This document shows, one piece after another, positions 27,592 through 36,299 of a stretch of 64,000 nt of DNA. The stretch lies in assembly GCF_003850345.1 (NCBI RefSeq), contig NZ_CP027707.1:4092001-4156000 (forward strand), written 5' to 3'. Source of the stretch: Pseudomonas chlororaphis subsp. piscium. GTDB lineage: Bacteria > Pseudomonadota > Gammaproteobacteria > Pseudomonadales > Pseudomonadaceae. The notes under the pieces are model-generated. The model was not told the DNA's origin. It was given only the letters and a program-made list of their open reading frames with translations, and did no database searches. The first letter of the stretch is position 1. Each line of letters opens with the position of its first letter. Both the position numbers and the translations under genes were made by a program.

Positions 27592-28210
27592 GGCCGGGCT
27601 CCAGGTGTCGATCGGTGACAGAGGCTTGCAGCCAGGGTGCGAACAACCGGGTCGCCAGGGGCATGAACAGATAGACCACCGAGAGCACTATGGTCAGGGT
27701 GATCAGGAAGGTGGCGACCACGTAGTTGGCAAGCAAGGCATTCAGTTGCAGCACAGGCCCCCAGATCAGCGGCACCAGCAAGGTGTGCGGCAGAATCACC
27801 AGCATAGTCAACAGCGCCTGCTTCCAGCGTGGCGGTGGCGAGGCGGCATCGGCCTGGATGGAAAACCAGAACTCGTGGACCGGGTGGACTTCGGTCTGGT
27901 CGCCGTCGGCCAGCATCGGCGCGGCTTCGTCGACCAGCGCCTGGCGTTGCGGCGATTCGAGCCAGCGCTGCATCGCCTCGGTGGAGCAGAAACGCAGCAC
28001 GCAGGTGAACAGGTCAAGGCCGCTGCTCTTGCCGCGAATCACGTCCACCCCCAGATGCCCTTCGTGCTGCCCGGCGATACCGACGATGCGCCGCAACCAG
28101 GCTTCATAGGGCGCTTCCAGGCCCGCCTTGACCCGGTGCTTGACGATCAGGGTCACGACCTCATCGGCCCCCGGCCGCGCAGTGGCCTCGAGACGATTGA
28201 AATCAGACAT
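27581..28210 (-). CDS. Antibiotic-biosynthesis-monooxygenase-like protein with membrane anchor
   Basis: The 209-residue protein starts MSDFNRLEATARPGADEVV. It has an ABM-type ferredoxin-like fold (VTLIVKHRVKAGLEAPYEAWL... LGVDVIR... YTCVLRF-like, VHEFWF, about residues 14-115). Two hydrophobic segments (about 128-150 and 160-185) would anchor it in the inner membrane. Such proteins are often called transport-associated or quinol-modifying, but the reaction is unproved. It overlaps doxX by 8 bases and the amidohydrolase by 11, so translation is coupled. The longer upstream frame (to 28264) runs into doxX and is rejected. Confidence 0.8.
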   Translation of the reverse strand: MSDFNRLEATARPGADEVVTLIVKHRVKAGLEAPYEAWLRRIVGIAGQHEGHLGVDVIRGKSSGLDLFTCVLRFCSTEAMQRWLESPQRQALVDEAAPMLADGDQTEVHPVHEFWFSIQADAASPPPRWKQALLTMLVILPHTLLVPLIWGPVLQLNALLANYVVATFLITLTIVLSVVYLFMPLATRLFAPWLQASVTDRHLEPGHGQ

Positions 28211-28619
28211 AACGCAAGGCTCCGGCAAAACGATCATTGAGGGCCAGCCGTCCCGGGCCAGCAATCAGAATGCTGCTGAACAGGATCAACAGCAGCCAGG
28301 CGAACTGCCCTTCGGCCAGGCTCCACTGCGGATGCACCACCAGCAGTGCCACCAGCAGCACCGTGAGAATCGGCAGGCACGCCAGGCGTACCAGCACCCC
28401 GGCGACAATCAGCAACGGGCACAGCACCTCGGCGAAAATCGCCAGCATCAGCGTCAGGTTGGCGCCGAGCTGGAACGGGTCTTCGATGCGTTGCAGTTCC
28501 GCACTGTAGTCGAGCAGTTTCGGCAGGCCATGCACCCACAGCAGGAACAACCCGGCACTGACCCGCAAAAACAGCAGCCCGAGGTCCCGGGCCCGTGCAT
28601 CCCATGGTGAAGCGTTCAT
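28203..28619 (-). CDS. DoxX-family membrane protein
   Basis: The 138-residue protein has four predicted membrane segments and the DoxX features LGLLFLRVSAGLFLLWVHGLPKL near the start and LNLTLMLAIFAEVLCPLLIVAG-like (ANLTLMLAIFAEVLCPLLIVAG) in the middle. DoxX proteins take part in redox defence and sulfur metabolism, but the role here is unknown. It is the first gene of the four-gene leftward operon. A 14-bp palindrome lies 30 bases upstream. Confidence 0.88.
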   Translation of the reverse strand: MNASPWDARARDLGLLFLRVSAGLFLLWVHGLPKLLDYSAELQRIEDPFQLGANLTLMLAIFAEVLCPLLIVAGVLVRLACLPILTVLLVALLVVHPQWSLAEGQFAWLLLILFSSILIAGPGRLALNDRFAGALRYV

Positions 28620-28648
28620 TGACGCACCCGCACAATTTGAAGAATTCC

Positions 28649-28662
28649 CGGCGTTAACGCCG
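28649..28662. promoter_or_regulatory. 14-bp perfect palindrome upstream of the doxX operon
   Basis: CGGCGTTAACGCCG is its own reverse complement. It lies 30 bases before the doxX start and after the end of the neighbouring LysR gene. It has no T-run and is a candidate operator, possibly for the adjacent LysR regulator. Confidence 0.4.
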
Positions 28663-28746
28663 AGATTGCATGGTGCCGCTGTGCGGGCGGGAAAAATTGA
28701 ACGTATGTGCTCTCTTCGCCGCAGGGCCCGGCGCGACCGCCAGCAC

Positions 28747-29670
28747 CTAGACGGTATGGATCTTCAAGGGCTCGGACATGAACTGGGCGATCCGCGAACG
28801 CAACCAGCGCTCGGCCGGATCGTTGTCGTGCACCCCGCTCCAGGCCATGGACAGCTGCGCCGCCTCGATGGCGAACGGCGGGTCCTCGGCGCGCAAGGCG
28901 CAGCCTTCGACCAAGGCACAGGCCGCGTAGTCGGGCACGGTGGCGATCATTTCGGTGCCGGCGAGCAAGGCCCGCAGACCGCTGAACTGCGGCACGCCCA
29001 ACACCACGCGGCGGGTGCGCCCGACCTTGGCCAGGTCGAGGTCGATATTGCCGCTCAGGTCGCCGGAGAACGACACCATGGCGTGGGGCCGCCGGCAGTA
29101 TTCATCGAGGGTCAAGGGCTCGGGGCGGTTGTCGCCGCGCAGCACCTTGCAGCCGATGTCCCGCAGCTTCTTGCGCTTGGCATTGGCCGGCAACTCGGTG
29201 GTGTAGCTGACCCCGACCGAGATCTCCCCGGAGGCCAGCAAGGCCGGCATCAACAGGTAGTTGGCCCGGCGCACTACCACGACTATGCCCGGGGCCTCTT
29301 CGCGCAACTGGCTCAACAGCGGCGGAAACAGACCGAACTCGGCATCGTCCGACAGGCCGATGCGGAACAGGTCGCAGCTGGTCGCCGGGTCGAATTCCTT
29401 GGCCCGGCTGACCGCGCCCGAGATCGCGTCCATCGCCGGTTGCAGCTCCTTGAGGATCACCAGCGCCCGGGCCGTCGGCTCCATCGCGCGACCGTTGCGC
29501 AACAGCAGCGGATCGTCGAACAGGTCGCGCAGGCGGCCGAGCGCGGCACTCACCGCGGGCTGGCCCATGAACAGTTTTTCGGCGACCCGGGTCAGGTTCT
29601 TTTCGAACATCAGGGCCTCGAAAATCACCAGCAGGTTCATGTCGATGCGGCGCAGATCGTTACGGTTCAT
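28747..29670 (-). CDS. LysR-family regulator (NodD-like N-terminus)
   Basis: The 307-residue protein starts MNRNDLRRIDMNLLVIFEALM and has the LysR helix-turn-helix LTRVAEKLFMGQPAVSAALGRLRDLFDDPLLLR at about residues 25-58. The start resembles NodD/SyrM-type regulators. A LysR substrate domain follows. It lies between the doxX operon and the metallo-beta-lactamase-fold gene, all leftward, and probably controls one or both of them. Confidence 0.93.
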   Translation of the reverse strand: MNRNDLRRIDMNLLVIFEALMFEKNLTRVAEKLFMGQPAVSAALGRLRDLFDDPLLLRNGRAMEPTARALVILKELQPAMDAISGAVSRAKEFDPATSCDLFRIGLSDDAEFGLFPPLLSQLREEAPGIVVVVRRANYLLMPALLASGEISVGVSYTTELPANAKRKKLRDIGCKVLRGDNRPEPLTLDEYCRRPHAMVSFSGDLSGNIDLDLAKVGRTRRVVLGVPQFSGLRALLAGTEMIATVPDYAACALVEGCALRAEDPPFAIEAAQLSMAWSGVHDNDPAERWLRSRIAQFMSEPLKIHTV

Positions 29671-29703
29671 AGCGGCAGTCCCCTTGTGTTCAGCCAGCGC
29701 ACG

Positions 29704-30693
29704 TCACTCGATCATCGGCACCTTGGCCGCCCGCTGGTAAGGCCCGTACTCGGCCGGCACCCACTGGAAATGCCCATCCACCGCGGCGATATGGCCCACG
29801 CCCGGGAACGGCAGGTGCGCCGCGGTCACCCAGGTCTTGTTGCTGGCCGCCTCGCTGAAGACCTTGGCCCGGGCCTTGATCGCCTGCTGGTTGTCGACGT
29901 CGAAACGGATCGACACTTCCGGGTGCTCGAACTGCACCGCCAGGTTATGCACCAGGTCGCCCATGAACAGGATGCTCTGGCCCTGGGAAGTGAAGCGGTA
30001 GGTGGTGCTGCCCGGGGTATGCCCGGCTTCCAGCTGGGCCTCGACGCCCGGCACCGGCGACTGGCCGCTGGCGAAGGTCTTGAAGCGTCCGGCGGCGCGG
30101 TACGGGGCGGTGGAGTCCTGGGCGATCTTGAAAAACTCCCGGGCACCGGCGGGCGCCTTGGCCAGCGCCTGCGGATCGAGCCAGTAGTCGGCTTCGGCCT
30201 GGGCGGCGTAGACCGTGGCGTTGGCGAACAGCGGTTGTTGCTTGCCATCCACCAGCCCGCACACGTGGTCCAGGTGCAGGTGGGTGAGCAGGATGGCGTC
30301 GACCTGCTCCGGGCGATAACCGGCGGCCTGCATGTTCGCCGTGAGCATGCCGGCGGTGGCGCCGATGCACTGGCCGGCGCCGGTGTCCACCAGGATCAGT
30401 TGCTTGCCGGTGTTGACCAGGAAGGCGTTGAAGGCGGTCTGTACCCCCGGGGTCTCGATCGAGCGGCGGGCCAGCAAGGCGCGGATCTGGCCCTGGGTCA
30501 TGCCCTGGAGCAGCTTCGGCGACAGGTCGTTGTAGCCATCGAACAGCGCCGTCACTTCGTAGTCGCCCACCGCCAGGCGGTAGTAACCGGGTACCTGGGT
30601 GCCCTGGACCGGCGCCTGCGCCTGGGCGCCAAGCGATGTCAGGGCCAATGCCAGGGCTGCTCCGCGCAGCGTGCACAGCAGAGAATGCGTCAT
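29704..30693 (-). CDS. Secreted metallo-beta-lactamase-fold hydrolase
   Basis: The 329-residue protein has a signal peptide (MTHSLLCTLRGAALALALTSLGAQAQA), then an MBL domain with the zinc motif HLHLDH at residues 138-143 (His138, His140, Asp142, His143) and GHTPGSTTYR for the next zinc ligand. It is probably a periplasmic hydrolase or lactonase-like enzyme; the substrate is unknown. It precedes a LysR gene by 33 bases and is divergent from an AraC gene. Confidence 0.9.
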   Translation of the reverse strand: MTHSLLCTLRGAALALALTSLGAQAQAPVQGTQVPGYYRLAVGDYEVTALFDGYNDLSPKLLQGMTQGQIRALLARRSIETPGVQTAFNAFLVNTGKQLILVDTGAGQCIGATAGMLTANMQAAGYRPEQVDAILLTHLHLDHVCGLVDGKQQPLFANATVYAAQAEADYWLDPQALAKAPAGAREFFKIAQDSTAPYRAAGRFKTFASGQSPVPGVEAQLEAGHTPGSTTYRFTSQGQSILFMGDLVHNLAVQFEHPEVSIRFDVDNQQAIKARAKVFSEAASNKTWVTAAHLPFPGVGHIAAVDGHFQWVPAEYGPYQRAAKVPMIE

Positions 30694-30833
30694 GCCTTCA
30701 CCTTTTTGATCGAGTCAGAAAAACGGCCACTCCCGAGCCAGCCGTACAAGGTCGATCATGCACCGGCCGCGCGCCGCAAAAATTGCAGCCATGTGCTCAG
30801 TTGCGGCCACTGCCCACCTGCGGGTTAACGGAA

Positions 30834-30850
30834 TTAACAACGTTTAACTC
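30834..30850. promoter_or_regulatory. 17-bp motif shared with another divergent promoter region
   Basis: The minus strand reads GAGTTAAACGTTGTTAA here. Exactly the same 17 bases occur on the plus strand at 40644-40660. Both copies lie in intergenic regions between divergent genes and both are AT-rich in a GC-rich genome. A shared regulator site is possible. Confidence 0.4.
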
Positions 30851-30970
30851 GCAAGCCCCCGCCACGCCACCAAGAATGAAGCCCTCTGCGCAGACCTGTT
30901 TTCTAAATCGGGAAGCGCCCGGCCCACCCTGCGGTGCGTCGGCGCATGCCCACCGACACGGAATTTCGTC

Positions 30971-31396
30971 ATGGCCCACGCTCAGCACAACGCCGTCAGG
31001 GCGCCCGCCCCACAAAGCCGAAAAACCACCCCCGGCGGCCTTTCTCCCTGGCGCGAAAGCCTGGTCAAGCAAATGATCCTCGACGGCCTGAGCAGCACCC
31101 TGGAAGTCACCGAACTCGCCCGGGCCTGCGCCCTGTCCCGCAGCCATTTCTCCCGCGCCTTCAAGTGCAGCACCGGCCTGTCGCCCCAGGAATGGATCCG
31201 CTGCCAGCGCATCGCCCGGGCCAAGCAACTGATCCAGGACACCGACCTGACCCTGACGCAGATCAGCCTGGAATGCGGCTTCTGCGACCAGGCGCACTTC
31301 TGCCACATCTTCACCCACAGCGAAGGCATCAACCCGTTCGCCTGGCGGTGCCGGGTCCTGGGCGCCCGCCCCTGCCTCGACCAGGCGAGCGCATAA
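30971..31396 (+). CDS. Short AraC-family regulator
   Basis: The 141-residue protein consists almost wholly of the AraC DNA-binding domain: LEVTELARACALSRSHFSRAFKCSTGLSPQEWI and LTLTQISLECGFCDQAHFCHIFTHSEGINPFAWR. There is no separate ligand-binding domain, as in SoxS/MarA-like proteins, but the N-terminal 25 residues are basic and unstructured. It is divergent from the MBL-fold hydrolase, with 277 bases between, and may control it. Confidence 0.9.
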   Translation: MAHAQHNAVRAPAPQSRKTTPGGLSPWRESLVKQMILDGLSSTLEVTELARACALSRSHFSRAFKCSTGLSPQEWIRCQRIARAKQLIQDTDLTLTQISLECGFCDQAHFCHIFTHSEGINPFAWRCRVLGARPCLDQASA

Positions 31397-31529
31397 GGCC
31401 GCGGTTCGAACCTTGTCGTATCACGGGCTTGAATCTGGCAAGCCGCACGGAGATAGCCAAGGCTGTTGCGGCTTATTGAGCGCGAGACCGGCAGGGGGGC
31501 AACTGGGAAGCCCCCCTTGTTGCTCCGTT

Positions 31530-33776
31530 CTACCCTATCGCATCGATGTCCAGATTGAAGGTGGTGCCCGGGACGTGGCCGCCGACCAAAGCAGCAATCG
31601 CACGATCGTTGCTGTCGGCATCTGGCGGCGCCATCGCAAGTTGTTCCTGCGTGCGATTGAAGGGGTGCGCCAGCCAGCGGTCCAGACTCATCGCCAATAC
31701 CTCGGGCTGCTCGGCAACCCGTCCGTATACCTTCGCCTTGGTGACACGTTCTTCGCTCAGGTCTTTCAGTCGCGCGGCGGTCTCTTGCAACCTGCCGATT
31801 TCAGCGCGCAGCGGACCTACGATCTGGCGTTCCCTGACAGAACCGCGTGCCGCCGCCTCCTTTTCTCTCAACTGTGTCTCGAAGTCCTGTAGCGCTTCAT
31901 GGACCCGATCATACTCAGTCGAAGTCACCAGGGTGCGCCCCTCCTGCAGAGCCTCTTGCGCACGGCGCAAGGAAGCCCAGCAATGCGGGATGTAGCTGAC
32001 GACCATCTTGTGGTGGGCGTTATCCACCATTTGTTGCAGCAGTCCCCCTCGCTTTGGCAAACCATTCTTGGCATCCAGCGCCTTGGCGCAGACCGCCGCA
32101 CCACCCCGCTCGGTAATCGTTTTACACCCGGGCGTCCAAAGGATTGCGGACTTGTGGCCATCGGCAAACGACACTGGCATGAAATGGCGCAGAGTGCCGT
32201 GGTGCGTATAGGGTTCGCCGGCAATGTTGACGGGACTGAGGAACAAGACCACCCCTCCGAGGGCAGGATTGAAGAACGTAAGCACAGCGCCCATCCCCGA
32301 CATACGCCAGGACGTGTTCATCCAGGTCGCCGGGACACTGGGCACCGGGTCGTTCTGGTTGACTATGCGGTGGTGCACCAAAGCCTTGGCGTTTTCCACG
32401 AAGGTCTTGTCGCCTACGCGTGGGCTGCCGTAGGTGTAGAGCAAGATATTGCCTGCATACTTTTTGTCGCTCCGTAGCATTTCGGCAACTAACAGGGCCA
32501 CTGCGCCGCCCAGGCTGTGACCTGTGATGACCAGCTTTTGCCCGCTGTAGAATTTGTCCAGATATGTGGTGACGAATTCATGGACCACTTTGGCAGAGCC
32601 ATAAAAACCGTTGTGCACCTTGCCATTGGTCTTCTCGAAGGGTACTTGGGCAGCATCCAAATCGCGAAGCACATCAGCACCTCCGGCCGTCCCCCGTACT
32701 ACCAGTAAAACCAGCTCATCGTTATGGGTGATGAACGCCTGAGAATCGGTGCGATCATCTTTTTTCGCATCGTCAAAGTAGTGAAGCCTGTCGGGATGCT
32801 CCTGTCTCACCCCCAGGTCGGGGCTGTTCACATCCGGGTACAACTCTGGGTCGAAGGGTACGATCTCTAGACGTTTGGAATACGCTACATCGGCATACAA
32901 GGGGTAATAGGTCTTCCCGCCCGCCTGTTGCGCGTCCACTTGCCAAAGCTCATCAGACTTGGCCAAGGCATCGCCAAACCAGTTCCCGACGCTAGGTTGC
33001 GTCGGGAAGCTCACGCTATCGCTCACCACCGGCTGTGTAGCAGGGACCTGACCAAACGGGCTGTAGCTCAGGGTTGCCATCAGTGCCAACTGGTACAGGT
33101 TGAGTGAGCAGAATTCTTCGCCCGTGGACAGGACCGGACTCAGAGCCCGCAGCGGGCGCACCTCCAGCACATGGTGTTTGTTCGGCAATAGCGCAATGCC
33201 CTGCATCTTAGGAGGCGTGGGGCCAAATCCCAATTCCGCCATGGCGGCCGCTTCTGAGGGCCGGCGCATCAGCGAGTGCACATGGTGCTGGGGCGGAAAG
33301 TTGCGGGGTGCCAGCGGCGGTAGGTGGGCACGATGAGCCACCAGTTCGCTCACCTCGACCTGACAGAAGAAACCGGCTTGGGCTTGCGCTGGGTTGGACT
33401 GAGTTCGGGCGCCGCTAGGGTTCAGAAAGCGGGTCTTTTCGGCGCGCACTTGCAGCTCGGTGATAGGCAGCGGGTAATGTGGCCTGTTCCTTAAATCCTT
33501 ATAAAGCTCATCCCCCCCTTGATATGCCCGATCAAGTCTGAGCGCCACCGGCCCGCAATAGTGTCGATTGACCTTGCCTGTGCCTGTTTCGTCCAGGACG
33601 CCCAGGTAAATGGCGCCTTCGTAATCGGTGACCTCATAGGCCAAACCGGCATAGGGCGTGCCGTCACCTCCTTCGTCCACCAGTTGAAAGCTGGTCGAAT
33701 GTGTCTGCATCGGACAAGCATGCATACGCGTATCGAAGAAAGGCCGCTCCCATTCTTCCATCGGCTCAAGGCTCAT
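31530..33776 (-). CDS. Class 3 lipase-type T6SS effector (Tle family)
   Basis: The 748-residue protein has a class 3 lipase core: RGTAGGADVLRDLD at about 361, then KLVITGHSLGGAVALL with the nucleophile Ser421, and likely partners Asp476 (NQNDPVPS) and His525 or His526 (PYTHHG). The N-terminal 300 residues are unique. The C-terminal third is helical and probably coiled coil (about 600-690). There is no signal peptide. Its place after vgrG, a DUF4123 gene and lipoproteins marks it as a phospholipase effector that acts on target membranes. It overlaps the immunity gene by ATGA. The Tle subfamily is not settled by eye. Confidence 0.85.
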   Translation of the reverse strand: MSLEPMEEWERPFFDTRMHACPMQTHSTSFQLVDEGGDGTPYAGLAYEVTDYEGAIYLGVLDETGTGKVNRHYCGPVALRLDRAYQGGDELYKDLRNRPHYPLPITELQVRAEKTRFLNPSGARTQSNPAQAQAGFFCQVEVSELVAHRAHLPPLAPRNFPPQHHVHSLMRRPSEAAAMAELGFGPTPPKMQGIALLPNKHHVLEVRPLRALSPVLSTGEEFCSLNLYQLALMATLSYSPFGQVPATQPVVSDSVSFPTQPSVGNWFGDALAKSDELWQVDAQQAGGKTYYPLYADVAYSKRLEIVPFDPELYPDVNSPDLGVRQEHPDRLHYFDDAKKDDRTDSQAFITHNDELVLLVVRGTAGGADVLRDLDAAQVPFEKTNGKVHNGFYGSAKVVHEFVTTYLDKFYSGQKLVITGHSLGGAVALLVAEMLRSDKKYAGNILLYTYGSPRVGDKTFVENAKALVHHRIVNQNDPVPSVPATWMNTSWRMSGMGAVLTFFNPALGGVVLFLSPVNIAGEPYTHHGTLRHFMPVSFADGHKSAILWTPGCKTITERGGAAVCAKALDAKNGLPKRGGLLQQMVDNAHHKMVVSYIPHCWASLRRAQEALQEGRTLVTSTEYDRVHEALQDFETQLREKEAAARGSVRERQIVGPLRAEIGRLQETAARLKDLSEERVTKAKVYGRVAEQPEVLAMSLDRWLAHPFNRTQEQLAMAPPDADSNDRAIAALVGGHVPGTTFNLDIDAIG

Positions 33777-33790
33777 GGAGTCACCTCCTT
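33685..33790 (-). repeat. Duplicated segment, copy at the lipase start
   Basis: About 106 bases spanning the end of the lipoprotein gene and the first 31 codons of the lipase match 34575-34680 with only about six mismatches. The two copies are direct repeats 890 bases apart and mark the ends of a tandem duplication. Confidence 0.85.
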
Positions 33791-34555
33791 GTCTTCGGTG
33801 CAGCCGGGGTAAATCGTGCAGCTACGGCCATCTGGCATTCTGAAGGTGCTGAAATCCTTGTAGTTCCCGTTGCAATAGGCTCGTTGATCATCAAAGCCCT
33901 TGCCCATGCAGCGCTTCCACCCACCGGGTACCTTGACCCAGGTGTCGCCCCACCCCGGCCTCTCTTCATCAGCCAGCTTGATCTTCATCTTCACGGTTTT
34001 ACCCGGCAGCTCGTCGAGGGTATAGGCCGCAAAGGGGCGGCTCTTCAATCGCTCGCCGGATGCATCCGTTTTTTTGCAGTCGAGAATCTTGGTGATATAG
34101 CGGTTGGGGCCAATCGTGCGGAATAGCCACTGGCACTGACCGGAAAACTCACTTTCCCCAGCGGCGTTGAACGTACCTTTAACCGCTTCTGGCAGTTCTG
34201 TGCGCACCGAAACCTGAGCATACTCACGCCCAAAGTCACTCCGGTCCGGCCCATAGGTCGCGTTGATTTCCAGCTCGACGTAATCGATCACCAGCTCGCA
34301 ACCCTTGCGAGTCCGACGTATCTCGATTTGCGCATCCGGCCTGTATTTGGTGCGCCACTCGCGGTTGAACTGCGGCGCCAGATTATCTGCCGTCGGCACG
34401 GTGCAGGTTTGCCCTTTGGCGGGCACGTAATACACCGACGCGACATAGGCGAAGTCCGGTGGCAAGTCAGCCGTGAGGGTGAAGGTATTGGATTTGCCCA
34501 GGGCGGCGCAGCCCTGTACCAGCGCCAGACTACTGACGAGGATCAGGCTTTGCAT
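33773..34555 (-). CDS. Lipoprotein immunity protein, second copy (Tli type)
   Basis: From ATG 34555 the product is 260 residues and begins MQSLILVSSLALVQGCAALG, a lipoprotein signal with Cys16 in a VQGC lipobox. The C-terminal half (GKTVKMKIKLADEERP, DTWVKVPGGWKRCMGKGF, STFRMPDGRSCTIYPGC) is almost identical to the gene upstream, while the first half has diverged. As a periplasmic lipoprotein beside a lipase effector it is the expected immunity protein. The same frame is open upstream to 34666, where the first 31 lipase codons are fused to it. If translation starts there, the signal would be preceded by about 37 extra residues. It overlaps the lipase by ATGA. Confidence 0.8.
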   Translation of the reverse strand: MQSLILVSSLALVQGCAALGKSNTFTLTADLPPDFAYVASVYYVPAKGQTCTVPTADNLAPQFNREWRTKYRPDAQIEIRRTRKGCELVIDYVELEINATYGPDRSDFGREYAQVSVRTELPEAVKGTFNAAGESEFSGQCQWLFRTIGPNRYITKILDCKKTDASGERLKSRPFAAYTLDELPGKTVKMKIKLADEERPGWGDTWVKVPGGWKRCMGKGFDDQRAYCNGNYKDFSTFRMPDGRSCTIYPGCTEDKEVTP

Positions 34556-34573
34556 GAGGCGTCTCACTGCCCA

Positions 34574-34666
34574 CTGAAAGCTGGTCGAATATGTCCGCAT
34601 CGGACAAGCATGCATGCGCGTATCGAAGAAAGGCCGCTCCCACTCTTGCATCGGCTCAAGGCTCAT
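34574..34666 (-). pseudogene. Remnant of a duplicated lipase gene start
   Basis: Thirty-one codons from ATG 34666 (MSLEPMQEWERPFFDTR...) match the first 31 residues of the lipase at 33776 except for a few substitutions. They then run in frame into the second lipoprotein gene. The ATG overlaps the stop of the first lipoprotein as ATGA, exactly as at the true lipase start. Confidence 0.85.
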
Positions 34667-34680
34667 GGGGTCACCTCCTT
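34575..34680 (-). repeat. Duplicated segment, upstream copy
   Basis: This is the partner of 33685-33790, with about six mismatches in 106 bases. The repeat carries the lipoprotein 3' end, the coupled start and the first codons of the lipase. Confidence 0.85.
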
Positions 34681-35454
34681 GTCTTCTGTGCAGCCTGGAT
34701 AGATGGTGCAGATACGGCCGCCAGGCATTCTGAAGGTACTGAAATCCTTGTAGTTGCCGTAGCAGAATGCATATTGGTCTTCGAATCCTTTGCCCATGCA
34801 ACGCTTCCAACCACCGGGCACCTTGACCCAGGTGTCCTTCATATACGGCCTTTCCTCTTCGGCCAGCTTGATCTTCATCTTCACGGTTTTACCCGGCAGC
34901 TCGTCGAGGGTATAGGCCGCAAAGGGACGGCTCTTCAGCACCTCGCCGTCCGCATTCATCTTCTTGCAATCGAGGATTTTTACGATACGACGCAAGCCAC
35001 CAGACGTACGAAACAGCATCTGGCACTGGCCGGAAAACTCACTTTCCCCGACGGGGTTGAACCTGCCCTTTACGGTATCCCCCAACTCTTCGCGTACTGC
35101 GATTCTGGCTGAATCACGCCCAAAATCACCCCAGTCCTTGCCATACCAGCCATAGATATACATATCAACGTTGTACAGCACCAATGGGCAGCCGCTTACC
35201 GTTCTGCGCAGTAATATCTCAGAATCTGGCTTGTAATCCTGCCGTTCCTCGTTGAAGCCAATTTGAGTACTTCTTCCTCCAGGCACTGTGCATGTCTCAC
35301 CTTTTGCCGGGACATAGGTAGCCGTTGCCTCGTATGTGTATTCGGGCGGTAAATCTGCGGTAAGAGTGAAGCTGTTGGACTTGCCCAGGGCCGCGCAGCC
35401 CTGTACCAGCGCCAGGCTGCCGACAAGGATCAGGCATTGAAGGGTTCGATTCAT
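34663..35454 (-). CDS. Lipoprotein immunity protein, first copy (Tli type)
   Basis: The 263-residue protein starts MNRTLQCLILVGSLALVQGC, with Cys20 as the likely lipidated residue. Like the next gene it is rich in Cys and ends in STFRMPGGRICTIYPGCTEDKEVTP. The start at 35454 overlaps the DUF4123 stop by ATGA, and a frame seven codons longer is not needed. The two copies share the C-terminal half and differ in the N-terminal half, which suggests specificity change or partial gene conversion after duplication. Confidence 0.82.
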   Translation of the reverse strand: MNRTLQCLILVGSLALVQGCAALGKSNSFTLTADLPPEYTYEATATYVPAKGETCTVPGGRSTQIGFNEERQDYKPDSEILLRRTVSGCPLVLYNVDMYIYGWYGKDWGDFGRDSARIAVREELGDTVKGRFNPVGESEFSGQCQMLFRTSGGLRRIVKILDCKKMNADGEVLKSRPFAAYTLDELPGKTVKMKIKLAEEERPYMKDTWVKVPGGWKRCMGKGFEDQYAFCYGNYKDFSTFRMPGGRICTIYPGCTEDKEVTP

Positions 35455-36299
35455 ACGGTGGCGTCTCCTTGCCAAAACTGCACTTGCTGATACACACGCT
35501 GAAAATGCGTCTGGGGTGTTTCGTCGAGTTGAGGTGACCAGGACTTGGGCAGTGCATCGCCTGGTGCTTGCAAACGTTGAGCGAGCAGGAACCGGACTTG
35601 TTCAGGTGCCTGCCAGCCCCATGTGCGGGCCAACTCTAACTGAGCCTGTATCCAGATGTCCGCATCCTGTTGCCTGGCAAGCTCGGCCAACTGCTCCATC
35701 TGTTCAACCATCAGGTAGCGCCGGACGTTGTCGATCTGAATGCCGGCAGCCGTGTCCGGGGCCGAGGGGATAACAAGCCAGGCCGGGTCGGGCGGCACTG
35801 CGTACTCGCCCGGTGCGGGATTGTAGGCGGCCGCCCATTGTCCATCCTGCCAGTAACACACGCTGGCTATCGGCCCGAGGAATTCGCTGCGTTGTTCAGG
35901 GCGCAGATGTGCCAAGGCTCGCCCCAGGACGCGATTGTCATGAAAACGATAGAGGGCCTGATTCGGCCGCTCGCCTGTCACCAGGCGAGCGCGCCAATGC
36001 TGGGTCAACAGATCCAGATCGCCGCTTGCACTGCTGGCCAGCCACCCCCAATGCCGTTCAGGCGACTTGAGCAGTGCCTGGATAATCGGATGATCAAGGG
36101 TATCGAGTTGAAACAGGTACGGCGCCACCGCCGCCAGCGAACTGGCGGGTGTACCGCTATACAGATTGCGGTACTGGTCGTTGTCCCACTCGTTGAGCAG
36201 CGCATTGCGCTCATCCAGTTGACCAACGGAGTCCAGGATCAGGTAGAGGCGCTGGCCGAGCTCACCCTGGACGCGCATCCATTGTTCGGGCGTACTCAT
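35451..36299 (-). CDS. DUF4123 T6SS effector chaperone
   Basis: The 282-residue protein belongs to the DUF4123 (Tap/TEC) chaperones, which load a specific effector onto a VgrG. It contains LGQRLYLILDSVGQ, the LVT-GERP segment, ALYRFHDNRVLGRALAHL and GPIASVCYWQDGQW, typical of the family. The ATG at 36299 overlaps the vgrG stop by ATGA. By position its cargo is the class 3 lipase three genes on. A start seven codons earlier exists but lies inside vgrG. Confidence 0.87.
   Translation of the reverse strand: MSTPEQWMRVQGELGQRLYLILDSVGQLDERNALLNEWDNDQYRNLYSGTPASSLAAVAPYLFQLDTLDHPIIQALLKSPERHWGWLASSASGDLDLLTQHWRARLVTGERPNQALYRFHDNRVLGRALAHLRPEQRSEFLGPIASVCYWQDGQWAAAYNPAPGEYAVPPDPAWLVIPSAPDTAAGIQIDNVRRYLMVEQMEQLAELARQQDADIWIQAQLELARTWGWQAPEQVRFLLAQRLQAPGDALPKSWSPQLDETPQTHFQRVYQQVQFWQGDATV

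Noticed and set aside
28666..30828. 720-codon plus-strand frame over the LysR and MBL genes
   Set aside because: The minus strand encodes intact LysR and MBL proteins with signal peptide and motifs; the plus frame is a composition artefact.
31494..31516. Hairpin GGGGGGC/GCCCCCC as terminator of the lipase gene
   Set aside because: Stem is only seven bases and the minus strand has no T-tract after it, so it is not listed as a terminator.
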